Assembly (NCBI GenBank): GCA_002501655.1
Contig: DANY01000052.1
Location: 2,823-37,276 of the forward strand
Direction: 5' to 3'
DNA length: 34,454 nucleotides
Source: Methanoculleus sp. UBA303
GTDB taxonomy: Archaea > Halobacteriota > Methanomicrobia > Methanomicrobiales > Methanoculleaceae
A program made the position numbers and the translations under genes. Position 1 is the first letter of the stretch. Each line of letters opens with the position of its first letter. This document shows, in pieces, positions 24,173 to 32,509 of this stretch. The notes beneath the pieces are model-generated. The model made no database searches. It was given only the letters and a program-made list of their open reading frames with translations, and was not told the DNA's origin.

Positions 24173-24928
24173 ATGCGCCTGCATTTTATCGAGAGTGGCC
24201 CGGCCCTCCTGGTCGAGCAGGGCCGGCGCGTTCTGGTCGTCGCCGACCTGCACATGGGCATCGAGTCGGGCCTCGAACGTCACGGCGTCCACATAACGAG
24301 CCGGAGCGCTTCCCGGGCCGGCCGGGTCGTCGCCTGCATCGAGGAGACAGAGCCCGACCTCCTCCTCCTCCTCGGGGACGTCAAGCACAACGTCCCGGTC
24401 ACGAGCAGGCAGGAGTACCGGGAACTCCCCGGCGTTCTCGAAGCGTTCCGCGACCGCGTGCCGCTTGCTGTCGCCCCGGGGAACCATGACGGGGGCATCG
24501 GGCGGTTCCTCGAACCGGGAGAACTCCTGCCTCCCGGGGGTGCGCTCATCGACGGTGTCGGCTACCTCCACGGCCACACCCACCCTGTCCCTGACCTCTT
24601 CGGCCACCTCATCGTCCTCGGCCACCACCACCCGGTCGTCTCGCTCGTGGACACCGTCGGGTGTGCCGCACGCGCCCGGCCGGCCTACCTCTACTCGGGG
24701 CTTGAGGGACCGTGTGGGACACAGGCGCCGCCGGAGGACCGCACCCGGCTCCTCTTCGTCCCGGCCTTCAACGAGTTTGCGGGAGGTATCGATATACTGC
24801 GGCTGCGGGAGAGCGGGATCGGCCCCCTCTCCCGGTGCATAGATGAGAAGAACGCGGAGGTGTTTTTAGCAGATGGCACGTACGTCGGCTCCCCGGCCAC
24901 GCTCTGCCCCGCAGACGGCGGCGGCTGA
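24173..24928 (+). CDS. RPA-associated metallophosphoesterase (COG1407 type)
   Basis: A 251-residue calcineurin-like phosphoesterase. The metal-ligand motifs are ADLHMG (24-29), LLGDVKHN, APGNHDGG, GHTHP and LGHHHP, a full set for a two-metal centre. COG1407 enzymes are typically encoded with RPA-associated proteins and are proposed to act in DNA repair; the natural substrate is unknown. The last 56 bp overlap the start of the helicase gene, so the three genes form one transcription and probably one functional unit. Confidence 0.88.
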   Translation: MRLHFIESGPALLVEQGRRVLVVADLHMGIESGLERHGVHITSRSASRAGRVVACIEETEPDLLLLLGDVKHNVPVTSRQEYRELPGVLEAFRDRVPLAVAPGNHDGGIGRFLEPGELLPPGGALIDGVGYLHGHTHPVPDLFGHLIVLGHHHPVVSLVDTVGCAARARPAYLYSGLEGPCGTQAPPEDRTRLLFVPAFNEFAGGIDILRLRESGIGPLSRCIDEKNAEVFLADGTYVGSPATLCPADGGG

Positions 24929-27605
24929 TCTCCTCGACCCGAGGGTGCGGGAGGTCATCCGGAAACGCGGGTTTACCGGATTATCCGAGGCCCAGGAGCA
25001 GGCTATCCCGCGGCTCCTTGCGGGGGAGAACCTGATCCTGGTGGCGCCGACCGGCACGGGAAAGACCGAGAGCGCGATGCTCCCGGTCTTCGACCGGCTC
25101 CTCGAGACCGCCGGCCCGGGGTTTAAGGCGCTCTACGTAACCCCACTCCGGTCCCTGAACCGGGATATCCTCACCCGGATGGAGTGGTGGTGCCGGGAGC
25201 TCGGGCTCTCGGTCGGCGTTCGCCACGGGGACACGCCGCAGAACGAACGGCGGAAACAGGCGCTCAATCCGCCCGATCTCCTGATCACGACACCGGAGTC
25301 CCTCCAGGCGCTCTTCATGGGCAAGCGTCTCCGCGAACACCTCAAACAGATCCGGTACGTCATCATCGACGAGATCCATGAACTCGCCGACAGCAAGCGG
25401 GGAGCGCAGCTCGCGGTGGCGCTCGAACGCCTGGCCGCCTACGCGGGGGAGTTCCAGCGGATCGGCCTCTCGGCGACGGTCGGGAACCCGGACGATATCG
25501 GGCGGTTCCTCTGCGGGGCCCGGGCGTTCTCGCTTGTGGAGGTGCCGGTCGCAAGCAGCCTTGAGATCACCGTCCGGTTTGCCGGGGAAGACTTCGCCGC
25601 CCAGACACGGGCCGTCGATGACTGTCTTGACGCGCCCGGCTCCACCCTCGTCTTCGTCAATACCCGGGTGACCGCCGAGGCCCTCGGCCACCAGCTCTTT
25701 CCCCGCGGCGACGTCGAGGTCCACCACGGCTCGCTCTCAAGGGATGTCAGGGTCGATGCCGAGGAGCGGTTCAGGAAGGGAGAGATTCGGACGCTCATCG
25801 CCACATCGTCGATGGAACTCGGTATCGATATCGGGCAGATCGAGCACGTCGTCCAGTTCGGCTCTCCCCGTGAGGTCTCGCGCCTGGTGCAGCGGGTCGG
25901 CCGGGCCGGCCACCAGCTCGACGCCGTCTCGCGCGGCACCGTCCTTGCCACGGGGTTCGACGACCTCCTGGAGTCGTTCGTGATCGCGCGCCGGGCGAAG
26001 GCAAACGAGTGCGAGCGGATAGTCCCGCCCGCCGGCGCCGCCGACGTGCTCGCCAACCAGGTAGCGGCGATAGCGGTCGAGTACGCCGAGATCGAGGTCT
26101 CCCGCGTCCGGGAGATCGTCGAGCAGTCAAGCGTCTTTGCCGGGTGCGGGCCGCTGCTTGATGCCGTCTGCAGCCAGATGGCGGAGCACCGCTTGATCCG
26201 GCTCGACGGCTCCCGGATCATCCGGACCGGGCGGGCTCGGCGCTACCTCATCGAGAACCTCTCGATGATCCACGACGAGCGCAAGATGGAGATCTTCGAT
26301 ATCGTCTCGCGCCGCACGGTCGGGACGCTCGACGAGTCGTTCGTTCTCGGGTGGATGCACACCGGCGCGATCTTCATCACCAAAGGCCAGCTCTGGCAGG
26401 TGCTCGAGATCGAGGGCGGCAGGATCACGGTCGAGCCGGCCGCCCGGGCGCGAGGAGAGGTTCCGTCGTGGGAGGGCGAGCAGATCCCCGTGCCGTTTGC
26501 CGTCGCCCGGGAGGTCGGGGCGCTCCGGAGGACCCGGGCGTTCGGCCGGTACACAAGCGTCTCCGGTGCGATCGCCTATGCGGAGCGGTCGATCGCCCGG
26601 ATGGACGAGGGCAACTACCCGGTCCCCTCGGACCGCCTCATCACCCTCGAGAACGCGGATGAGGGGGTGGTCTGCAACGTCTGCGGCGGGCACAAGGCGA
26701 ACGAGGCGCTGGCCCGGGCGCTCTCGGTCCTCCTCTCGGCCCGCTACGGGACGACCGTCGGGATCGAGGTCGGCGCCTACCGGTTCCTCCTGCGCCTGCC
26801 CGAAGATGTCCGGGCGCTCGAGGTCCAGGAGACCATCGCCGCACTCGACCCCGCGCACCTCCCGGGGATCCTGAAACTCGCCCTGAAGCGGACGGCGCTT
26901 TTTAAGTGGAAGTTGGTGCAGGTGGCGAAGAAGTTCGGCGCCATCGATGCGGACGCCGACTACGAGCGGTTCAGCATCCACCGGCTCATCGATCTCTTCG
27001 ATGAGACCGTCATAGCGGCCGAAGCCTACCGGGAACTCTTCGCGAGCTCGATGGACGTGAATGCGGCGCAGGAGATCCTCTCAGGCCTTCGCGACGGCCA
27101 CCTTACCGTCACCACCGGGCGGTTAAGCCCGCTCGGGAGCGAGGGGCTCTCGTCGTCCCGGGACATGATCCCGCCGCCGCTGGTCGACCAGGCGGTGATC
27201 GGGACGCTGATGCGGCGCCTGGAGAAGGAAGATGTCGTCCTCTTCTGCATGCACTGCCGGAAGTGGAAGAGCCGGACCGTCGTGGAGCGGGTCCCCGACC
27301 GGCCGCAGTGCCCGCTCTGTAGCGCCCGCCTCATCGCGGCGTTGAAACCCTGGGACGAGCAGTTCATCCCGGCGGTGAAGAAGAAGAACAAGTCCGAGGA
27401 GGAGCGGGCAGTCGAGGTCCGGTTTCTGCGGAACGCAAACATCGTCCTCTCGAGCGGGAAGAAGGCGGTGACCGCCCTCGCCGCAAAGGGCGTCGGCCCG
27501 GAGGCGGCATCCCGGATCCTCGCCACCCTGGCCGAAGGGGACGCCTTCTACCGCGAGGTCCTGAAGGCCGAGCGGAACTATGTCAAGACACACCGGTTCT
27601 GGTAG
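24873..27605 (+). CDS. lhr: Lhr-type DEAD/DEAH-box helicase
   Basis: A 910-residue superfamily 2 ATP-dependent helicase. Walker A is APTGTGKTE at 58-66, DEIH at 166-169, motif III is SATVGNP, motif V is ATSSMELGIDIG, and motif VI is QRVGRAGHQ. A winged-helix and Lhr-core region follow. The C-terminal part has a CMHC...CPLC zinc finger and a helix-hairpin-helix-like GVGPEAASRIL. Lhr enzymes translocate 3'-5' on single-stranded DNA and act in replication-coupled repair. ATG 24873 has GGAGGTG upstream. The alternative GTG at 24945 would avoid the 56-bp overlap but lose part of the N-terminal helix before the Q-motif region. Confidence 0.92.
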   Translation: MARTSAPRPRSAPQTAAADLLDPRVREVIRKRGFTGLSEAQEQAIPRLLAGENLILVAPTGTGKTESAMLPVFDRLLETAGPGFKALYVTPLRSLNRDILTRMEWWCRELGLSVGVRHGDTPQNERRKQALNPPDLLITTPESLQALFMGKRLREHLKQIRYVIIDEIHELADSKRGAQLAVALERLAAYAGEFQRIGLSATVGNPDDIGRFLCGARAFSLVEVPVASSLEITVRFAGEDFAAQTRAVDDCLDAPGSTLVFVNTRVTAEALGHQLFPRGDVEVHHGSLSRDVRVDAEERFRKGEIRTLIATSSMELGIDIGQIEHVVQFGSPREVSRLVQRVGRAGHQLDAVSRGTVLATGFDDLLESFVIARRAKANECERIVPPAGAADVLANQVAAIAVEYAEIEVSRVREIVEQSSVFAGCGPLLDAVCSQMAEHRLIRLDGSRIIRTGRARRYLIENLSMIHDERKMEIFDIVSRRTVGTLDESFVLGWMHTGAIFITKGQLWQVLEIEGGRITVEPAARARGEVPSWEGEQIPVPFAVAREVGALRRTRAFGRYTSVSGAIAYAERSIARMDEGNYPVPSDRLITLENADEGVVCNVCGGHKANEALARALSVLLSARYGTTVGIEVGAYRFLLRLPEDVRALEVQETIAALDPAHLPGILKLALKRTALFKWKLVQVAKKFGAIDADADYERFSIHRLIDLFDETVIAAEAYRELFASSMDVNAAQEILSGLRDGHLTVTTGRLSPLGSEGLSSSRDMIPPPLVDQAVIGTLMRRLEKEDVVLFCMHCRKWKSRTVVERVPDRPQCPLCSARLIAALKPWDEQFIPAVKKKNKSEEERAVEVRFLRNANIVLSSGKKAVTALAAKGVGPEAASRILATLAEGDAFYREVLKAERNYVKTHRFW

Positions 27606-28057
27606 GGGGGGCGGGGTTGCGGTGGTTGACCTCTTTCTGGTGTGTCATCCTAAACCCTTGCCCGGTTGGAGAGCGCACCTCCAGGGGAAAGACAGCGGCT
27701 CAGTCCGGATCACAAACTTGAGCAACCCGGGGTTGCGGTGGCGACAGGGATGCCGGGATTTTAGGCAAGCCCGATACAGGGGACCGTGGCGATACCTGGT
27801 GAAAATCCGTATCCGGGGATGTTCCGAAGCGCGACTGGCCGGAGGGTGCGACGGACGAAACGTCCGGAGTTTGAGAAGCCGTCAGGCTTCGATACAGGAG
27901 CGTGAGCACCGTGAGGCTGCGAGTAACAATAGACAGACCTCCTCCGGGCGGATAAACCGACGACTTATGCAGAGAAAGTCTCTTGAGCGGGTGAACTACA
28001 CCCGCACAAAAAATCGGGGCCCCCGGGACCCCCTCATCAAAAATTGGAAAACCAGTT
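27606..28057. other. 452-nt intergenic segment with many hairpins, unexplained
   Basis: No credible protein is encoded: the plus frame is Arg/Ser-rich, and the minus frame mirrors it. Short perfect stems occur in sequence: GCAACCC/GGGTTGC (27722-27736), GATAC/GTATC (27791-27795 with 27809-27813) around CTGGTGAAAATCC, and CGGACG-AAA-CGTCCG (27852-27866). Two more follow: GAAGCC-GTCA-GGCTTC (27875-27890) and GCGGGTG/CACCCGC (27987-28005). A 14-nt direct repeat CGGGGTTGCGGTGG occurs at 27612 and 27728, and CGATACAGG at 27772 and 27890. This suggests a structured RNA or a decayed RNA-based element such as a group II intron fragment; neither is proven. Confidence 0.45.
27987..28012 (+). terminator. 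Hairpin at the end of the structured segment
   Basis: GCGGGTG and CACCCGC form a perfect 7-bp stem with loop AACTA, followed by ACAAAAAAT. On the minus strand the T-run precedes the hairpin and lies beyond the tbp stop, so it may also help end tbp transcription. Confidence 0.4.
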
Positions 28058-28639
28058 TCACATAATGGTTTCGAGTCGCTGCTCCAGGAAATCAAGTCCT
28101 CTCTTGATGTCCTCGATATTCTTTCCGCCGGTCAGAATGATCTTGCCGGAACTGAAGAGGAGGGCGACAATCTTCGGGTCCTCGATGCGGTATACAAGCC
28201 CCGGAAACTGTTCGGGTTCATACTCGATGTTCTCGAGGTTGAGGGTGATGACCACCTTGTTTAAGTTGATGTACCTGCCCATGTCATACGAGCAGACCAT
28301 ATTCGTGATCGCGACCTGCGGCACATCGTAGGTGTCGATACCGGCATCGCGGAGCGACTGCATGATGATTTCCAGGCCCGGACGGAGGTCCGATTTTTTC
28401 CTGATACCAGTGAGCACCACTTTTCCCGAAGAGAATATCAGAGACGCAATCTTGGGCTTCTCAATACGGTAGACCGCCCCCGGGAACCTCTTCGTATTCA
28501 GTTCACAGTTTTTTATTTTATTAGATACTTTTTCGAGGTCGATCGAGTCGGCAATCGCCCCGGAGGCAACGATGTTCTCAATTTTCAGTGACTCGTATCC
28601 CTTCTCATCCATCGGTATGAGTATCATTTTTCGAACCAT
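28058..28639 (-). CDS. tbp: TATA-binding protein
   Basis: TBP recognises the archaeal TATA box and recruits TFB. The protein contains the two pseudo-repeats of the family: IENIVASGAIADSIDLE with RFPGAVYRIEKPKIASLIFS, then ITNMVCSYDMGRYINL with FPGLVYRIEDPKIVALLFSS. The F-P-G and V-L-T-G DNA-contact elements are present in both. The frame permits starts at codons 1, 5 and 10 (28639, 28627, 28612). Archaeal TBPs are usually about 180-186 residues, which favours codon 10, but no ribosome-binding site decides it. A TATA-like CATAAAGATT near 28655-28665 would give a leaderless or nearly leaderless mRNA. Confidence 0.95.
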   Translation of the reverse strand: MVRKMILIPMDEKGYESLKIENIVASGAIADSIDLEKVSNKIKNCELNTKRFPGAVYRIEKPKIASLIFSSGKVVLTGIRKKSDLRPGLEIIMQSLRDAGIDTYDVPQVAITNMVCSYDMGRYINLNKVVITLNLENIEYEPEQFPGLVYRIEDPKIVALLFSSGKIILTGGKNIEDIKRGLDFLEQRLETIM

Positions 28640-28740
28640 AATACTAATGGATAATCTTTATGGGCATTCCGGATGCGGAGCGTTCTTCGCTGTCGTGAAT
28701 TCTTTAAACCCTGAGCGCGCAAACATTTATTGATCACGTT

Positions 28741-30435
28741 ATGACAGATGACGAGCAAAGACCAGCATCCTACGAAGACCTCTGCGCGAACTTTACGATA
28801 GACGTCCCTGAATTCTATAACTTCGGCTTCGACGTGATCGACGCATGGGCAAAGAAGGACCGGAATAAGCTGGCGATGATCTGGACCGACCAGAAGGGAA
28901 ACGAGAAGAAATACACCTTCTTCGACCTCATGCGCCTCTCGAATCAGGCGGTCAACATCTGTCTGAAATACGGCATCAAGAAGGGCGACCGGGTCATGCT
29001 GATGCTCCCCCGAACCCCCGAATGGTGGATCTTCACCATCGCCCTCATCAAGCTCGGCGCTGTGTACTGCCCCGCAACAACGATGCTGACCCCCAAAGAC
29101 CTGAAATACCGCATTCAGGCGGCCGACATCAGGATGATCATCACCCTGGCTGAGTATGCCGAGAAGGTCGAGGAGATTCGGGAAGAGTGCCCCACACTCG
29201 CGGTCCGGCTCATGGTCGACGGCACGCGGGACGGGTGGGTCAGTTACCCCGTCGAACTCGACTACCCCGCGCCCTGCTCGCACAAACTGGTGAACCTCCC
29301 CGGCATGCACCGGACCAGATCGACTGACCCGCTGCTGATCTTCTTCACCTCAGGCACCACCGGAGAACCGAAGATGGTGGTCCACGACCACACCTATCCC
29401 CTCGGGCACATCGTCACCGGGCGCCTGTGGCACGACCTGCACCCAAACGACCTCCACCTGACGATCTCCGATACCGGCTGGGGCAAGAGCGCGTGGGGAA
29501 AACTCTTCGGCCAGTGGATCGCCGGCGCGTGTATCTTCGTCTACGACATCCGCGGCCGGTTCCATGCCACAGAGATCCTGCCGCTGCTGGAGAGGTACGG
29601 GATCACGACGTTCTGCTGCCCCCCGACCATCTACCGTATGCTCATCCTCGCCGACCTCGACAAGTTCGATCTCGCCGACATGCGCCACTGTTGCAGCGCC
29701 GGCGAAGCGCTCAACCCTGAGGTGATCCGGGCATGGTATGAGGGAACGGGCAGGATGATCCACGAGGGCTACGGCCAGACCGAGACGGTGCTCTGTATCG
29801 GGACGTTCCCCGGCATGAAGTGTAAACCGGGCTCCATGGGGAGGCCGTCACCGGGCTGGCACATCGAACTCCACGATGACGACGGGAAGCCGGTCGGCGT
29901 CGGGGAGGAGGGACGCATCGCTATCAAACTGGACCCGCGTCCGGTCGGTCTCTTCCGCGGCTACCTGAACAACGAAGAGGAGACCCGCAGGGCCTTTCAG
30001 GATGGGTTCTACTACACCGGCGACAAGGCATGCATGGATGAGGACGGCTACTTCTGGTTCATCGGGCGCGACGACGATGTCATCAAGTCATCCGGGTACC
30101 GCATCGGGCCGTTCGAGGTAGAGAGCGCGCTCATGGAGCACCCTGCCGTGCAGGAGGCGGCCGTCGTCGGGTCGCCCGATGTAATCCGGGGGCTGGTCGT
30201 CAAGGCCTTCGTCGTTCTCAAACCCGGGTACCGCCCCTCGGAATCCCTGGTCAAGGATATCCAGAAGCATGTCAAACGGGTGACGGCACCTTACAAGTAC
30301 CCCCGCGCGGTCGAGTTCGTGGAGTCGCTCCCGAAGACAATCTCCGGCAAAATCAAGCGGTATGAACTCCGCGAAAAGGAGATGAAGCAGTTTATGGATA
30401 ACAACTCCCACCCCACCCGGAAGTGCGGAGAGTAA
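28741..30435 (+). CDS. AMP-forming acyl-CoA synthetase (medium-chain type)
   Basis: A 564-residue ANL-superfamily adenylating enzyme that activates a carboxylic acid as acyl-AMP and transfers it to CoA. Motifs in order are FFTSGTTGEPKMV (about 200-212, phosphate loop), GYGQTETV (A5), YYTGDKACMDEDGYFWFIGR (A7-A8 region), SGYRIGPFEVE (hinge), and PKTISGKIKR (A10) with the catalytic Lys near the C-terminus. The sequence is closest to the MACS group that uses medium-chain or branched acids; in methanogens the physiological acid is unclear. A TATA candidate CTTTAAACC lies about 34 nt upstream. Confidence 0.93.
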   Translation: MTDDEQRPASYEDLCANFTIDVPEFYNFGFDVIDAWAKKDRNKLAMIWTDQKGNEKKYTFFDLMRLSNQAVNICLKYGIKKGDRVMLMLPRTPEWWIFTIALIKLGAVYCPATTMLTPKDLKYRIQAADIRMIITLAEYAEKVEEIREECPTLAVRLMVDGTRDGWVSYPVELDYPAPCSHKLVNLPGMHRTRSTDPLLIFFTSGTTGEPKMVVHDHTYPLGHIVTGRLWHDLHPNDLHLTISDTGWGKSAWGKLFGQWIAGACIFVYDIRGRFHATEILPLLERYGITTFCCPPTIYRMLILADLDKFDLADMRHCCSAGEALNPEVIRAWYEGTGRMIHEGYGQTETVLCIGTFPGMKCKPGSMGRPSPGWHIELHDDDGKPVGVGEEGRIAIKLDPRPVGLFRGYLNNEEETRRAFQDGFYYTGDKACMDEDGYFWFIGRDDDVIKSSGYRIGPFEVESALMEHPAVQEAAVVGSPDVIRGLVVKAFVVLKPGYRPSESLVKDIQKHVKRVTAPYKYPRAVEFVESLPKTISGKIKRYELREKEMKQFMDNNSHPTRKCGE

Positions 30436-30440
30436 ACACC

Positions 30441-30448
30441 TTTATTTT
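30441..30448 (+). promoter_or_regulatory. TATA element of the tRNA-Leu gene
   Basis: TTTATTTT is centred about 28 nt upstream of the mature tRNA 5' end, the usual archaeal distance. It lies just after the acyl-CoA synthetase stop. Confidence 0.6.
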
Positions 30449-30472
30449 GTTGGAGATGCTACGGTATTAGGC

Positions 30473-30557
30473 GCGAGGGTTGCCAAGCCAGGTCAAAGGC
30501 GCTGGGTTCAGGGCCCAGTCTCGTAGGAGTTCGAGCGTTCGAATCGCTCCCCTCGCA
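30473..30557 (+). tRNA. tRNA-Leu (anticodon CAG)
   Basis: The acceptor stem GCGAGGG (30473-30479) pairs with CCCTCGC (30550-30556), with discriminator A at 30557. The anticodon stem CTGGG/CCCAG encloses loop TTCAGGG, giving anticodon CAG at 30509-30511. A long class II variable arm follows. The T arm is GAGCG-TTCGAAT-CGCTC. CCA is not encoded, and a T-rich stretch follows. There is no intron. Confidence 0.97.
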
Positions 30558-30637
30558 TTCTTTCTTCTCTGTTCCGTGAAACGTTGCCTGGATAACGAGG
30601 ATACGGGGCATTTTGAGATACCCAAAAATAGGTGAAA

Positions 30638-30973
30638 TTATTTGACCCTGCCAAACTCCTGGCTTACATCGGCTGCGGAGTGGAAGGTCTTGTCGCTGAA
30701 CATCTCAAGGACCTGGATCACCGCGTCTGGCGCGTTATTCTTCCGGGCAAGGCTGATCAGGTCCTGTTTCCCGCCAGGGTAGTCCATGCCGTGGAGGTAT
30801 TTCTGGAATGCAGACGCACTCAGTTCTTCGACCGATCCAGCCTGAGCCGCAGAGGCATGTCCACCCTTAACCGAGGGCCTCTCTTCTTCTATCACGCTTC
30901 TCCTCTCTTCTGCCATGCTTCTCACCGCCTGTTTGACTGCATCCCGCACTGCGGGACACACGCCCAGCCCCAT
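30638..30973 (-). CDS. DUF2795 domain protein
   Basis: A 111-residue protein. The N-terminal part is helical and basic (VCPAVRDAVKQAVRSMAEER). The C-terminal 65 residues are a DUF2795 domain: SASAFQKYLHGMDYPGGKQD, then LARKNNAPDAVIQVLEMF and TFHSAADVSQEFG. The domain is found in small proteins of unknown function, often under stress control. I chose the ATG at 30973 because a TATA-like CCTAAAAATA at 31001-31010 fits a start site a few nt ahead; the longer frame upstream is Gly/Pro-rich and has no homology. Confidence 0.82.
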   Translation of the reverse strand: MGLGVCPAVRDAVKQAVRSMAEERRSVIEEERPSVKGGHASAAQAGSVEELSASAFQKYLHGMDYPGGKQDLISLARKNNAPDAVIQVLEMFSDKTFHSAADVSQEFGRVK

Positions 30974-31068
30974 AGCTCCAGTCAAATAAAAATGTTGCTG
31001 TATTTTTAGGCTGAAATGTCGATGATATCGCGAGAAGGTAGTTTCAGTCCGGGATAGCAGCCGGCCGG

Positions 31069-31848
31069 TCACGAACCCGGTTTGGGGGATGGGATGCCTC
31101 CCCTCTCCGATCCATCCGCCTCCCCCTCCTTCTGGAAGAGGAAGAAATGGTGGCCGCTCCGGAACCTCATCGCCCGTCCGGTCAGGAGGTCCCCCCGGAC
31201 ACTGGCTGCCGCGATCCATCGCAGGCCTGGTCTGAGCGATGTCTTGGCCGGCCCGTACAGCGCTCTCTGCACTCGCGAATAGGCCCAGAAGAGAGGCGAG
31301 GCGTTGGTTATAGCATGGTACCGGAGGTGCATACCACGGTTTTTGAACGCCTCGATGTAGGACCCGGGCGTCCGGTAGAGTGCCCTCCCCCGATAGTACC
31401 CTTCAGTCTCGACGAGGAGATCCCCTGACCAGTTCACCTGGTCGATGATGGCGACGTATCCCCCCGGTTTTGTCACGCGCGAAAATTCCGCGATTGTCTT
31501 CGTTGCCTCAGCGCCGGAGAGGATGTACTTGAGAACCCAGACACAGTTCACCAGGTCAAAGGAGCCATCGGGAAATGGCGCCCCGTCGCCGAGAACGGTG
31601 AAGTCGGCATTCCGGACCTCTCGCTCCGACGCGAGCCGTTGTGCTGTGCTCACCATCGTAGGCGAGAGATCGACCCCCACGACACGGATTACCCTTGGTG
31701 CGAACCAGAGTGCCCATCGGCCGTTCCCGCACCCGAAATCAAGGACCTCGAAGTCCTCTCTGAGGGGAAGGACACGGGCGTAGAGAGCCTTCTGTGTGGA
31801 ATCGATGTAGTGATTATAGACATCATCTCTCCCTATAACCGCCCTCAA
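31069..31848 (-). CDS. Class I SAM-dependent methyltransferase, probable 5' frameshift
   Basis: A 259-codon frame with SAM-binding motif I VLDFGCGNGRWAL, then VGVDLSPTMVSTA and FPDGSFDLVNCVWVLKYI, and a C-terminal basic region. The substrate is unknown. The frame itself offers only TTG at 31848, yet in-frame sequence continues upstream as DALRGEHADHPLRAV, which looks like the same protein. In the next frame an ATG at 31924 gives MRNQIRHVRGEK, and a TATA-like TATTATATAC lies about 30-38 nt before it. One extra base in the GAAAAATCCCC run near 31885-31895 would explain the break. The intact gene would then span 31069-31924. Confidence 0.8.
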   Translation of the reverse strand: MRAVIGRDDVYNHYIDSTQKALYARVLPLREDFEVLDFGCGNGRWALWFAPRVIRVVGVDLSPTMVSTAQRLASEREVRNADFTVLGDGAPFPDGSFDLVNCVWVLKYILSGAEATKTIAEFSRVTKPGGYVAIIDQVNWSGDLLVETEGYYRGRALYRTPGSYIEAFKNRGMHLRYHAITNASPLFWAYSRVQRALYGPAKTSLRPGLRWIAAASVRGDLLTGRAMRFRSGHHFFLFQKEGEADGSERGGIPSPKPGS

Positions 31849-31924
31849 CGGATGGTCAGCGTGCTCGCCGCGGAGAGCATCCAGGGGATTTTTCGCCCCG
31901 GACGTGTCGGATCTGATTGCGCAT

Positions 31925-32248
31925 CACCTGTCGCGATATACCTGGCTGCATGTATATAATAGGTAGTCATGGGCGGGCTTCGCCATGAGGTGCCGGAGGA
32001 TTGTTTGACCGCCTGTTTCAGAGGATGCTGGTTCTGGGGTCCAGGAGCCCTTGCTACCGGGTTCTCTCTTCGTTCTGCTGTTCCGGCAGCCGTTCTTCCC
32101 CGGGGGATGAGTGACCATAACCCGGGCGGGGTGACGAAGGAACTGGTGACGTGACCGCACGTACCGGTCAATCAGAGATGAGGTTCTCTTGAACCCCGAC
32201 TCTTTAAAAATGGGAGATATTTGGAGTACTGTTCTTCCGGGTAAAACC
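31925..32248. other. Intergenic, no gene recognised
   Basis: It contains the TATA-like TATTATATAC (minus strand, about 31953-31962) that probably serves the methyltransferase. Short open frames on both strands have no recognisable content. Confidence 0.5.
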
Positions 32249-32509
32249 TTAATACCGCTGGAAGTCGCTTCTCGGTCTCGGAGGCCGGGCCTCGTCGATC
32301 TTTAAGGTGCGGCCTTCAAATACAGTGTCGTTCAGGGCTTCTTTTGCTTTCTCAGCCTCTTCAGGGCTGGACATCTCAACAAACCCGAACCCTTTGCGTT
32401 CAATGACTCTGACGTCATTTACCGTCCCATACTGGCCAAACAATTCTTTCAACTGCTCTTCATTTACCGAGTAGGTGAGGTTGCCGACGTACAGCTTGCT
32501 GCTTTCCAT
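32249..32509 (-). CDS. RNA recognition motif (RRM) protein
   Basis: An 86-residue single-RRM protein. RNP2 is KLYVGNLTYSVNEEQLKELF, RNP1 is KGFGFVEM with the aromatic residues that stack on RNA, and the tail is a short Arg/Pro-rich ARPPRPRSD. It resembles bacterial cold-shock-type RRM proteins more than eukaryotic ones; RRM proteins are uncommon in archaea but known in methanogens. GAGGATC lies about 7 nt before the ATG, and a TATA-like TAATTAAGG is about 40 nt upstream. Confidence 0.93.
   Translation of the reverse strand: MESSKLYVGNLTYSVNEEQLKELFGQYGTVNDVRVIERKGFGFVEMSSPEEAEKAKEALNDTVFEGRTLKIDEARPPRPRSDFQRY

Noticed and set aside
23708..24631. A 307-codon minus-strand frame
   Set aside because: It is antisense to the RPA-associated protein and the phosphoesterase, whose motifs are unambiguous.
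27781..27900. Cobalamin riboswitch or group II intron
   Set aside because: GGTGAAAATCC fits both loosely, but no proper B12 box, no domain V, no reverse transcriptase and no downstream cobalamin gene are seen.
27580..28095. Protein frames on both strands across the lhr-tbp gap
   Set aside because: Arg/Ser- or Pro/Ser-rich composition, no motifs, and no ribosome-binding sites; the RNA-like stems explain the sequence better.
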